The notes beneath the pieces are model-generated. The model searched no databases, had not been told where the DNA came from, and saw only the letters and a list, made by a program, of their open reading frames with translations. The translations under genes and the position numbers were made by a program. 64,000 nucleotides of DNA. Origin: Hymenobacter aquaticus. GTDB taxonomy: Bacteria > Bacteroidota > Bacteroidia > Cytophagales > Hymenobacteraceae. Numbering within the stretch: the first letter of the stretch is position 1; each line of letters opens with the position of its first letter. Shown in pieces: positions 7,228 through 14,440 of the stretch. The stretch is from positions 744,001-808,000 of the forward strand of contig NZ_SRLC01000002.1 in the NCBI RefSeq assembly GCF_004765605.1. Reading direction: 5' to 3'.

Positions 7228-10062
7228 TTAGAAGTTGTAGGTCAGGCCCAGCGTGGAGTAGCTGCCGCGACGGAATTCGGCAAACGGCCCGCGCTCCGTG
7301 CTGCTGATCTTGCCGTCCCGGTCGAAGTCGTAGTACTGCCGCACTTTCTGGTTCAGCAAGTCCTGAATGCCCGCCTTAAGCTGCAGGTGCTGCCCGATGC
7401 CCTTGGTCACGGCCAGGTCAATCACGTGGCGGGGCATCTCGATGACCGAGTAGTTGAACTGCCGGTCGCCGGCAAACTGGATGCGCTGCCCGATGACGTT
7501 GTACTGGGCCGATACTTGCCAGTGGTTCTCGTCGTCCTGGTAAAACAGGCCCGCATTCACCACGTAGGGCGACTGGCCCTGCAACGCTCGGTCGGAAAGG
7601 GCGAAGTTCTGGTTGTTGGCATCTTCCTTCAGCTGCACCCGGCTCTTGATGACCGAGGCATTCAGCACCACCGAGAAGCGCTGCAAGAAGGGGCTCTGGG
7701 TCAGCTCCAGGAACGATTTGCGGGCTTCCACTTCCACGCCCACGTCGTAGGCGTTGTCGGCGTTCTGGAAGGTCAGATACATCTGCTCGGTCGAAACCGA
7801 CTGCGTGGACTGCTCAATAGCGTCGCGGAAGTACTTGTAGAACACACCCACCGACAGCAGCTCCGAGCGCGAGGGGTAGAACTCGTAGCGCAGGTCCGCA
7901 TTGTAGATCGTGGCCGTCTTCAGGTTGCGGTTGCCGGTGATGATGGCGTTGTTGGAATAGTCGAAGTAAGAGTAGTTGGCTACTTCCCGGAACTCGGGGC
8001 GGTTCACGGTCACGCTGCTGGCCAGGCGCAGCAAGGAGCGCTGGTTGAAGTTGTAGGTCGCATTCACCGAGGGCATCGGAATCCAGCGCTTCTCCAGGTA
8101 CGAGGTGTCGGTGGCGCTGCCGTTGACCAAGGATTTGCGGTTGTATTCCAGGCGCACGCCGCCCGAGAGGTTGAGCTGGTCGGTGAGGGGGGCCACGGCG
8201 CTCAGGTAGCCCGCTACCAGGGTGTTTTCGGCCGTGTACCGGTCGCGCGGCACGGTGCCTTCGCTGAGCTTGAAACCCGTCTTGGGGTCTAGGTTTTCGG
8301 GGGCAAAAATCCGGTCAATCGGCAGTGAAGTCAGCGCGTTGATCCGCTCAATGTTGTTTTCATCCTCGAAGTATACCGTGCTGCCGGGTACGTAAGAGAA
8401 GTAGCGGTTTTCGAACTGCCGCTTTTTCTGCTCGGCGTAGAAGCCGGCCCGCACCTTGTATTGCGACGCCCGGGTGGTGTCGCGGCGGCTCTTGATGCGC
8501 CGCTCCCACTGGCCGCTGCCCATGTAGGTGTTCTCGCTCAGGTTGGAGAAAAAGCGGCTGGCATCGTAGGGGTTGCCGCCGTTGGGAATGATTACCAGAA
8601 ACGGCTTGGGTGCTTCGCCCTCCTGCGGGGTGCGCCGCTGGCTGTTGTAGCGGCTGTAGTCGGGCTCATCCTTATACACGTAGTTGTAGCCGGCGGCCCA
8701 GGTCACGTTCGTGTGCTCGTTCGGGCCCAGATCGTGGGAACCTTGCAACTGGCCCGAGTAAATGGTGCGGCTCTGGTAGTGCAGGGCGTGGCCCTGACGG
8801 TCGAGGCCCTGGTCCAGAATCTGGCCCGTGCGGTGGGTTACCTCGTCGGTGCCCAGCTGGTTCAGGAAGTTGCGGAACTCCACCCGGTTCCGGTCGTTGA
8901 AGCGGGCCTGCCAGTTGTGGATAATGCCGAGGCGGGTACCGGTTACCGCCCGCTGGTCGTTGTACAGATACTGCTGCCGGGGTTGGTTGGTGGCCGGGTC
9001 TACCTCGATCTGGTAGCGGCTGCGCGTCACGTTGGTTTGCTCGTGGGTGTTCGAGTACGACAGCGACGTAACGTTGCTCAGGTAGGTGCTGCCTATTTCG
9101 TAGTGGCGGCTCAGGCCCAGCGAAATCCGCAGGTCGGGGCGGGCCGTAATGCGGCTGGGTACCCATTCGTTGCGGAATTGCGGCTGCGTGGCGTCCGCCA
9201 GCTTTTCGGGGGTGCCGCTGGGCATCTGCCGGGCCCCGTTGTCGAAGCCCAGCCAGTCGGTGTTGCTGCGGCTGCTTACCTGATACCCATCCTTAAACGT
9301 GGTGTTGCTGCGGGCCCAACCCGATACGCTCAGGCTGGTGGCATTTTCCAGCACGCTGTTCTTGGTGTACACTTTCACCACGCCGCCGCCCATTTCGCCG
9401 GGCAGCTCCGGCGCGCCCGACTTAAAAATCAGCACCCGGTCGATAACCGAGCTGGGCAGGATGTCGAAGGAAAACGAGCGGGTATCCACCTCGGCCGAGG
9501 GCGTCAGCGCGTCGTTCAGCAGCACGGTGTTGTAGCGCTCGGCCAGCCCCCGAATCACGATGAAGTTGTTGCTCTGAATCGTCACGCCCGGAATGCGCTT
9601 CACGACTTCGGCCGCGTCGCGGTCCAGCGTCTTCACGATCTGGTCGTTGCTCATGCCGCTTACCACCACCTCGCTGCGCTTCAGATCCTGAATCATGGCC
9701 ACCTCGGTGCCCGTCTGCTTCTGGCCCGTCACGGTGACTTCCTGCAGGTTGGTGGTATTTTCCTCCATCACCCCGTTGAGCGTGGTTTTGGCATTGGCCG
9801 TCACTACCACGCCGGCAAACGTTAGCGGCTTGTAGCCGATGTAGGTCATGGTAATGCTATACGTGCCGGGGGCCAGCTTGAGTTCGTATTTGCCCTCCAC
9901 ATCCACCGGAGCCGCCTGCACGGTGCCCGTCACCAGCACGGTGGCGCCAATGACGCCTTCGCCCGTCTTTTTATCAGTTACCTTTCCGCTGATTGCTCCC
10001 TGCTGGGCGAAAGCCACGGCGTTGATAATCAGAAAAATAAACAGTAGTCCTAGACGGCGCAT
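7228..10062 (-). CDS. TonB-dependent receptor with carboxypeptidase-regulatory-like N-domain
   Basis: A 944-residue outer-membrane active transporter. Order: signal peptide (MRRLGLLFIFLIINAVAFAQ), a CarboxypepD_reg-like domain (GAISGKVTDKKTGEGVIGAT to about residue 100), a plug domain (about 120-240) with the segment RYNTVLLNDALTPSAEVDTR and PELPGEMGGGVVKVYTKN, and a 22-strand type barrel ending in the aromatic STLGLTYNF. The terminal Phe is the usual barrel signature. The ATG at 10062 is chosen because the promoter -7 box occupies 10086-10093, excluding an upstream GTG. It lacks the classical SusD partner; instead a T9SS-secreted protein follows, so the two probably act on the same nutrient. 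The substrate is unknown. Confidence 0.92.
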   Translation of the reverse strand: MRRLGLLFIFLIINAVAFAQQGAISGKVTDKKTGEGVIGATVLVTGTVQAAPVDVEGKYELKLAPGTYSITMTYIGYKPLTFAGVVVTANAKTTLNGVMEENTTNLQEVTVTGQKQTGTEVAMIQDLKRSEVVVSGMSNDQIVKTLDRDAAEVVKRIPGVTIQSNNFIVIRGLAERYNTVLLNDALTPSAEVDTRSFSFDILPSSVIDRVLIFKSGAPELPGEMGGGVVKVYTKNSVLENATSLSVSGWARSNTTFKDGYQVSSRSNTDWLGFDNGARQMPSGTPEKLADATQPQFRNEWVPSRITARPDLRISLGLSRHYEIGSTYLSNVTSLSYSNTHEQTNVTRSRYQIEVDPATNQPRQQYLYNDQRAVTGTRLGIIHNWQARFNDRNRVEFRNFLNQLGTDEVTHRTGQILDQGLDRQGHALHYQSRTIYSGQLQGSHDLGPNEHTNVTWAAGYNYVYKDEPDYSRYNSQRRTPQEGEAPKPFLVIIPNGGNPYDASRFFSNLSENTYMGSGQWERRIKSRRDTTRASQYKVRAGFYAEQKKRQFENRYFSYVPGSTVYFEDENNIERINALTSLPIDRIFAPENLDPKTGFKLSEGTVPRDRYTAENTLVAGYLSAVAPLTDQLNLSGGVRLEYNRKSLVNGSATDTSYLEKRWIPMPSVNATYNFNQRSLLRLASSVTVNRPEFREVANYSYFDYSNNAIITGNRNLKTATIYNADLRYEFYPSRSELLSVGVFYKYFRDAIEQSTQSVSTEQMYLTFQNADNAYDVGVEVEARKSFLELTQSPFLQRFSVVLNASVIKSRVQLKEDANNQNFALSDRALQGQSPYVVNAGLFYQDDENHWQVSAQYNVIGQRIQFAGDRQFNYSVIEMPRHVIDLAVTKGIGQHLQLKAGIQDLLNQKVRQYYDFDRDGKISSTERGPFAEFRRGSYSTLGLTYNF

Positions 10063-10085
10063 ACGGCTGTGATTTTTTCGTTTCA

Positions 10086-10113
10086 CAAAGCTACCGCCGC
10101 CCTATTATGCCAA
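10086..10113 (-). promoter_or_regulatory. Promoter of the TonB receptor gene
   Basis: TTG (10113-10111), 17-nt spacer, TAGCTTTG (10093-10086): an exact match to the Bacteroidota housekeeping consensus, 23 nt upstream of the ATG at 10062. Confidence 0.75.
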
Positions 10114-10178
10114 TATGTCGACAAGATTACCCTTATGTTATTCTCAAAGGGGTATATACATACTCCGTTGAAAACCAT

Positions 10179-10186
10179 TACTTTTG
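10179..10186 (+). promoter_or_regulatory. -7 box of the yicC gene
   Basis: TACTTTTG matches TAnnTTTG and lies 36 nt upstream of the chosen ATG at 10223. No TTG at the expected -33 distance was found. Confidence 0.5.
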
Positions 10187-10222
10187 CACCCGCTTTCATT
10201 TACCCCTCAGCCCTCCCGCTCC

Positions 10223-11116
10223 ATGCTTTTGTCCATGACCGGCTACGGTATCGCGCATCGCGAAACCGACCGTTACTCGGCCACGGTCGAAATCAAGTCT
10301 CTGAACTCCAAGACCCTGGATTTGAGTTTGCGGCTGCCCCGCTTCCTGCAGGATCGAGAGCTGGAGCTTCGAAATATTATAACCAAGGCGCTGGTGCGGG
10401 GCAAAGTCAACCTGAGCTTCGACTTCGTGCGGCCCCGCAACGCGGTGCGGCCCAGCGTGGCGCTCAATCAGGAAGCCCTGCTGGCCGCCTACCGGGAGCT
10501 CGAAAAAGCCGCCGAGCTGGTAGGGGCTCCCAAAGATCAGCTGTTCGCGCTGGCGCTGAATATGCCCGGCGTGCTGCAGGCCCCCACCGAAGCCGCCGCG
10601 GCCGAGGAAGACGAGGAAGTCAGCTGGGACGAGCTGCTGCCCCTGGTCACGGAAGCCCTGGAGCGGGTCAACCAGTTCCGGCACGACGAAGGCCAGTCGC
10701 TGACCACGGAGATTATCGGCTACGTGCAGCAGATTCAGCAGCAGCTCAAGGAAGTAGAGCGGCACGACCCGGCCCGCATCGAGCACGTGCGCCAGCGGCT
10801 GCAGCAGCACCTGGCCGAGCTGACCAGCCACGAGCAGTTCAATCCGGTGCGCTTCGAACAGGAGGTGCTATACTATATTGAGAAGCTTGACATTGCCGAG
10901 GAAAAGGTTCGTTTGACCAGTCATTTGCAGTACTTCATCGAAACCGTAGGCATACCCGAACCCAGCGGAAAGAAATTAGCGTTTATTTCGCAGGAAATTG
11001 GCCGCGAAATCAATACAATTGGTTCAAAAGCAAACGATTCAGTGGTTCAGCACCTAGTGGTGGGCATGAAAGAAGAGCTAGAGAAAATCAAGGAACAGAT
11101 CAACAACATTCTTTGA
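10223..11116 (+). CDS. yicC: YicC/YloC family endoribonuclease
   Basis: A 297-residue protein of the YicC/YloC family. The N-terminus MLLSMTGYG with HRETDRYSATVEIKSLNSK is the conserved opening of the family; this fixes the start at 10223 rather than an upstream TTG at 10184. The C-terminal DUF1732 portion is also textbook: GKKLAFISQEIGREINTIGSKAND, then VVGMKEELEKIKEQINNIL at the end. Family members are metal-dependent endoribonucleases involved in RNA turnover in the cytoplasm. The region between (about residues 150-220) is helical and acidic. It is transcribed alone, divergently from the TonB receptor. The gmk gene that follows yicC in many genomes is not present here. Confidence 0.95.
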   Translation: MLLSMTGYGIAHRETDRYSATVEIKSLNSKTLDLSLRLPRFLQDRELELRNIITKALVRGKVNLSFDFVRPRNAVRPSVALNQEALLAAYRELEKAAELVGAPKDQLFALALNMPGVLQAPTEAAAAEEDEEVSWDELLPLVTEALERVNQFRHDEGQSLTTEIIGYVQQIQQQLKEVERHDPARIEHVRQRLQQHLAELTSHEQFNPVRFEQEVLYYIEKLDIAEEKVRLTSHLQYFIETVGIPEPSGKKLAFISQEIGREINTIGSKANDSVVQHLVVGMKEELEKIKEQINNIL

Positions 11117-11447
11117 GTCCAAGGGCCTTCAGCTAACAACCGTCAGTATGTAGAATTGAACTTTTGACATAAATTTTGGTATAGTTGTATCGCTATACCG
11201 ATTCCGGAAATTTTATGTTAACCCGGAGGACATCCAGAAATAGGTATTTTTCGTAAATGCCCTCAACTAGCTTAAAACCGGGTTTTTCCAACGCGTTGGA
11301 CCGGCGTAAGCCCAGCAAGCCAATTATTTTCCAAGGAAAATTTGCAGCTTCAGATTTTCTGCCTAAATTGTGTTATCCGAACAGAGTGACTACTCAACGT
11401 CCGGACCTTACTTACCCTTGAATTCCACGTTTTTTTCAGCCACTACT
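11117..11447 (+). other. 331-nt intergenic region
   Basis: No gene is seen. It is A+T-rich compared with its surroundings. It contains a 7-bp inverted repeat GGTATAG/CTATACC at 11178-11199 and a TACCCTTG (near 11413) that resembles a -7 box for the downstream secreted protein. Neither has a known function. Confidence 0.4.
11178..11199. repeat. Short inverted repeat, possible operator
   Basis: GGTATAG (11178-11184) and CTATACC (11193-11199) with an 8-nt spacer in the intergenic region after yicC. Its symmetric arrangement is compatible with a dimeric regulator site or a small hairpin; no regulator is indicated. Confidence 0.3.
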
Positions 11448-11990
11448 ATGAAAAAAGCCTTACTAGCTCCCGTACTTCTTCTGACGCTGTTGTTGTCGGC
11501 CTTCCGTCCTTTCGCTGAGGTGGAAATGATTAAAAAGCGTGTTCTCAGCGAGCGGGTTGAAATCTTGATTCCCAAGGGGTTCGAGGTGATGAGCGAGCAG
11601 CAGATGGACTTCAACTACGCCAAAGCCCAGAGCCGCCCGAGCGTTATCTACACCAACAACAAAGAGGCCAGCATCGCCTTCACCTACACCGACAACACTG
11701 CCGATCAGGACATGATTGACATGTATGCCGAGAACTTCTACAAGATGTACTCCAAGCAGTACAAGGAGGCGAAGTGGTTCAACAAGGGGGTGAAGGAAGT
11801 AAACGGCCGCAAAATCGGTTTCATGGAACTGATGAAGCCGGAGCTGGGCCACGAAGTATACAACCTGGTTTTCTTCACCGACGTGGAAGGCAAGCTGCTG
11901 ATGTGCAACTTCACCTGCGCCGACCGTCAGAAGCCCGAGTGGGAAGCGGTTGCCAAGCAGATCATGGCTTCGTTCAAGTCGAACGGCTAA
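11448..11990 (+). CDS. Secreted protein of unknown function (possible PsbP/DcrB-like fold)
   Basis: A 180-residue protein with a clear signal peptide (MKKALLAPVLLLTLLLSAFRPFA), which decides the ATG at 11448 against an upstream in-frame start at 11370. The mature part begins with strands (KKRVLSERVEILIPKGFEVMS), then SVIYTNNKEASIAFTYTDN, a helix (DMIDMYAENFYKMYSKQYK), GRKIGFMELMKP, VYNLVFFTDVEGKLLMCNF and a final helix. This strand-strand-helix-strand pattern recalls the PsbP/DcrB/Mog1 fold, but that is pattern recognition only. It stands alone in the + direction with a good terminator after it. No catalytic motif is seen. Confidence 0.75.
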   Translation: MKKALLAPVLLLTLLLSAFRPFAEVEMIKKRVLSERVEILIPKGFEVMSEQQMDFNYAKAQSRPSVIYTNNKEASIAFTYTDNTADQDMIDMYAENFYKMYSKQYKEAKWFNKGVKEVNGRKIGFMELMKPELGHEVYNLVFFTDVEGKLLMCNFTCADRQKPEWEAVAKQIMASFKSNG

Positions 11991-12023
11991 GTCTGCGCCA
12001 GAACCGCACTACGGTATAATCTC

Positions 12024-12069
12024 ACAATCCCGAAATTCTTTGACCCAGGTCAGAGGATTTCGGGATTGT
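12024..12069 (+). terminator. Intrinsic terminator of the secreted-protein gene
   Basis: A 13-bp perfect stem (12024-12036 with 12057-12069) with a 20-nt loop, followed on the + strand by TGCTTTTT. It lies 34 nt after the stop at 11990. Confidence 0.75.
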
Positions 12070-12128
12070 TGCTTTTTAGCTAGTTACTGGCCAAAACAGA
12101 CTGGTTGGAGTAAGAACTTGGTAAGAGG

Positions 12129-13445
12129 TTATTGCTTACTGCCGCTGATGAGTTGAAAATAGGTTGTAACCAGTTGAAAGACGCCCGAAAAGGCCGTTAG
12201 GGGCAGATTCTCCGGCCGGTCATATACATCGTGGTAGGCCTTGCTGCCGCCACGGGTGTAGATAAAGAAGGAGGGTACGCCCTGCTCAGAAAACGGATAA
12301 TGGTCGGAGTTGGCGGCGCGCCCCCGCGGCACGATGCTGGCCAGCAGATGCCGTTGAGCATTTATTTCCTCCAGCAGCTTAAACGGCTTCTCCAGGGTGC
12401 GGCCGTTCACGACGGTTACCCCATCCTGGCCCGTGCCTTCCAGGTCAAGGTTGATCAGGAACCGGATACGAGCCAAGGGAAACAGGGGATGCTGCACGAA
12501 GTACGAAGACCCCAGCAGCCCCGCTTCTTCCGCCCCAAAAGCCATAAAGACCACCGAATGAGCCGGTTGGTTTTCGGGCTTGGCGTAGTGAGCCGCCAGC
12601 TCCAGCAGCAGGGCCGTGCCGCTGGCATTGTCGTTGGCACCCGGGAAGTACACGCTCTTGCCCATGCGCCCGAGATGGTCGTAGTGGGCAGAGACAACCA
12701 GGAACGAATCGGGCTGGATACGGCCGGGCACGTAGCCGATGATGTTGCGGGCTGGGTAGTTGGTGGCCAGCACCGCATCAACCTGCACGGTGGCCTGCTG
12801 GCTTTTCGAAGGCCAGCTCCGGGCCAGCACCTGCAGGCGGGGCTGGCGCAGCTGCTGGTCGGTTACGGAAGCAGTAAGCTTGTCGGGCACGAGCGTGAGT
12901 ACCGCCGCGGCCTGATTGAGGTGCTGGGCAAAGGCATCGGGTAGGGTGCGGATCCGGTCGGCATCCCGTTGGCGTAGCAGTAGCACCTGGTTCTGTAGCG
13001 GCCGGACCAGGAAGCGCTGGCCCGCGGCCTCATCCGTGAAAATAAGGGTGTCGAGCACCGTGATGGGGCCGGTGATGCGGCCACCACCCGAAGCGGGCTC
13101 CAGAATAAAATCGGCGCCGGGCTCTAGTTGCCGGCCATCGACCAGCAGGGCACAGCGGCCCGGAAACGTATTGACCGTGATGGGAAAGGGCTGGGCGTAT
13201 CCAGGCGCAAACGACCGGAGCCCCAACTCCTTGAAGCGGCTTTGGATGTAGTCAGCGGCCTTTTTCTCGCCTTTCTTCACGTAGCCACGGCCGTGCATCT
13301 TGGGCGCCGCCAGGGTAGTAATGGTCGTGCGGGCCCGGCCCATGTCCTGGCCTAAGGCGCCGGGCGCAACTGCCGCGCCCAACCCGATGCCCATACTCAG
13401 GCCCAGCAGACGACGGAAGACGACGGAAGCAGGCAGAGTCAGCAT
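12129..13445 (-). CDS. Exported M28 family zinc peptidase
   Basis: A 438-residue M28 metallopeptidase. The N-terminus has a hydrophobic export signal (to about residue 32, ending APGALGQ). The catalytic domain (about 215-438) shows all five zinc-site elements of the family: SAHYDHLG (His), GANDNASG (bridging Asp), FGAEEAGLLG (catalytic Glu and Glu ligand), INLDLEGTG (Asp), and KAYHDVYD (His). The insert between residues 60 and 210 resembles a PA-like domain. M28 enzymes are di-zinc aminopeptidases, here likely periplasmic or surface-bound. It is the last gene of the gcvH-vanZ-M28 run, 13 nt after vanZ, so probably cotranscribed. The substrate is unknown. Confidence 0.9.
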   Translation of the reverse strand: MLTLPASVVFRRLLGLSMGIGLGAAVAPGALGQDMGRARTTITTLAAPKMHGRGYVKKGEKKAADYIQSRFKELGLRSFAPGYAQPFPITVNTFPGRCALLVDGRQLEPGADFILEPASGGGRITGPITVLDTLIFTDEAAGQRFLVRPLQNQVLLLRQRDADRIRTLPDAFAQHLNQAAAVLTLVPDKLTASVTDQQLRQPRLQVLARSWPSKSQQATVQVDAVLATNYPARNIIGYVPGRIQPDSFLVVSAHYDHLGRMGKSVYFPGANDNASGTALLLELAAHYAKPENQPAHSVVFMAFGAEEAGLLGSSYFVQHPLFPLARIRFLINLDLEGTGQDGVTVVNGRTLEKPFKLLEEINAQRHLLASIVPRGRAANSDHYPFSEQGVPSFFIYTRGGSKAYHDVYDRPENLPLTAFSGVFQLVTTYFQLISGSKQ

Positions 13446-13458
13446 AGGCGAGAGAAGG

Positions 13459-13866
13459 TTAGGCCCACCAGCGGCGGCAGGCGTGCAGCAGCAGCAGGCC
13501 AGCTACCGTGCCAATACCGTCGCTGAGCAGATCGGACCATTCGCCGTGCCGTCCCAGGTCCATGGTAATTTGTAGAAACTCGATGAGGGCACCTAGCAGG
13601 ATTCCTTCCGCCAGTACCAGGCTAAAGGCATGCCGCCGCCGCCAGGGAAACCAGGGCTGGCGCACGCTGGAAAAATAGCTAAGCACCGCCAGCACGAAGA
13701 AGACGAAGGCATGGGCCGCCGTATCGAAGGAAAGCAGCTCCCAAGGTGGGGTGGCCGGCATGTCCTCGGCCGGGGTCAGGGTCAGGACCAAAATAAACGC
13801 CGCCCACGCCAGGGGCAGAGCCACGAAGGCCCGGCGACGAGGCGGGGGCGGCGCAACAGGCAGCAC
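13459..13866 (-). CDS. VanZ family membrane protein
   Basis: A 135-residue inner-membrane protein of the VanZ-like family with about four helices. Visible family features are the N-terminal helix LAWAAFILVLTLTPAEDMP, the D-x-x-AH segment SFDTAAHAFVFFVLAVLSYF, and the acidic LIEFLQITMDLGRHGEWSDLLSDGIGT near the C-terminus. The only plausible start in frame is GTG at 13866, 16 nt after the gcvH stop; an ATG further in would remove the first helix. VanZ homologues are linked to glycopeptide or lipopeptide tolerance in some bacteria, but in Bacteroidota the gene is a conserved neighbour of gcvH and sprA with no demonstrated function known to me. Confidence 0.85.
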   Translation of the reverse strand: MLPVAPPPPRRRAFVALPLAWAAFILVLTLTPAEDMPATPPWELLSFDTAAHAFVFFVLAVLSYFSSVRQPWFPWRRRHAFSLVLAEGILLGALIEFLQITMDLGRHGEWSDLLSDGIGTVAGLLLLHACRRWWA

Positions 13867-13882
13867 GCTGGTCAGGTAGGGG

Positions 13883-14263
13883 TTAGGCGCCGATCAGCTC
13901 ACCGTAGCTTTCGGCCGTCAGCAGGGCGTCAATCTCCGCCGGGTTCGACAGGTTCATCTTGATCATCCAGCCGTCGCCGTAGGGGTCGGAATTTACGGTT
14001 TCGGGGCTGCCGTCGAGTTTGTCGTTGATTTCGACTACTGTGCCGGAAACGGGGCTGTAGAGGTCAGAAACAGTTTTTACTGCTTCAACGGTACCAAAAA
14101 TCTCGTTTTGGGCTACTTCCTTATCGAGGGTGTCGATGTCGACATAAACGATGTCGCCGAGCTCTTTCTGGGCGTGGTCGGTGATGCCGATATAAGCAAC
14201 GTTGCCTTCCACACGAATCCATTCGTGCTCTTTGGTGTACTTCAGATTAGCGGGGAGATTCAT
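13883..14263 (-). CDS. gcvH: Glycine cleavage system H protein
   Basis: A 126-residue lipoyl carrier protein that shuttles the methylamine group between the P, T and L proteins of the glycine cleavage system. The start MNLPANLKYTKEHEWIRVEG is canonical and rules out the longer in-frame opening. The lipoylated lysine is K63 within FGTVEAVKTVSDLYSPVSG, and the C-terminal GDGWMIKMNLSNPAEIDALL is conserved. A -7 box sits 49 nt upstream, after the sprA terminator, so gcvH has its own promoter and probably drives vanZ and the M28 peptidase. Its position next to sprA is a recurrent arrangement in Bacteroidota; other gcv genes are not in the window. Confidence 0.97.
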   Translation of the reverse strand: MNLPANLKYTKEHEWIRVEGNVAYIGITDHAQKELGDIVYVDIDTLDKEVAQNEIFGTVEAVKTVSDLYSPVSGTVVEINDKLDGSPETVNSDPYGDGWMIKMNLSNPAEIDALLTAESYGELIGA

Positions 14264-14311
14264 GGAGTATTGTTTTGGGAGGGGTGAATATCGGCGCGGG
14301 GCGCCCGAGGC

Positions 14312-14319
14312 CAAAAGTA
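14312..14319 (-). promoter_or_regulatory. -7 box of gcvH
   Basis: TACTTTTG (minus strand, 14319-14312) matches TAnnTTTG, 48 nt upstream of the gcvH ATG at 14263 and downstream of the sprA terminator. No convincing -33 element. Confidence 0.5.
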
Positions 14320-14372
14320 CGTGTTGGGTTGCGAAATGGCTAAAACCAGACCCCGGCAAATTGCGGGAAACG

Positions 14373-14417
14373 CAAAAAAAACCGCCACCGGCCCTTTCTG
14401 CGGACTGGTGGCGGTTT
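14373..14417 (-). terminator. Intrinsic terminator of sprA
   Basis: An 11-bp perfect stem (14379-14389 with 14407-14417) followed on the minus strand by eight T residues, 24 nt past the sprA stop. This separates the ruvA-sprA transcript from gcvH. Confidence 0.85.
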
Positions 14418-14440
14418 AGACGCTGGTGCGCCGGGCTACG

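Noticed and set aside
10063..10086. GTG start for the TonB receptor
   Set aside because: It overlaps the promoter -7 box; ATG at 10062 begins a clean signal peptide.
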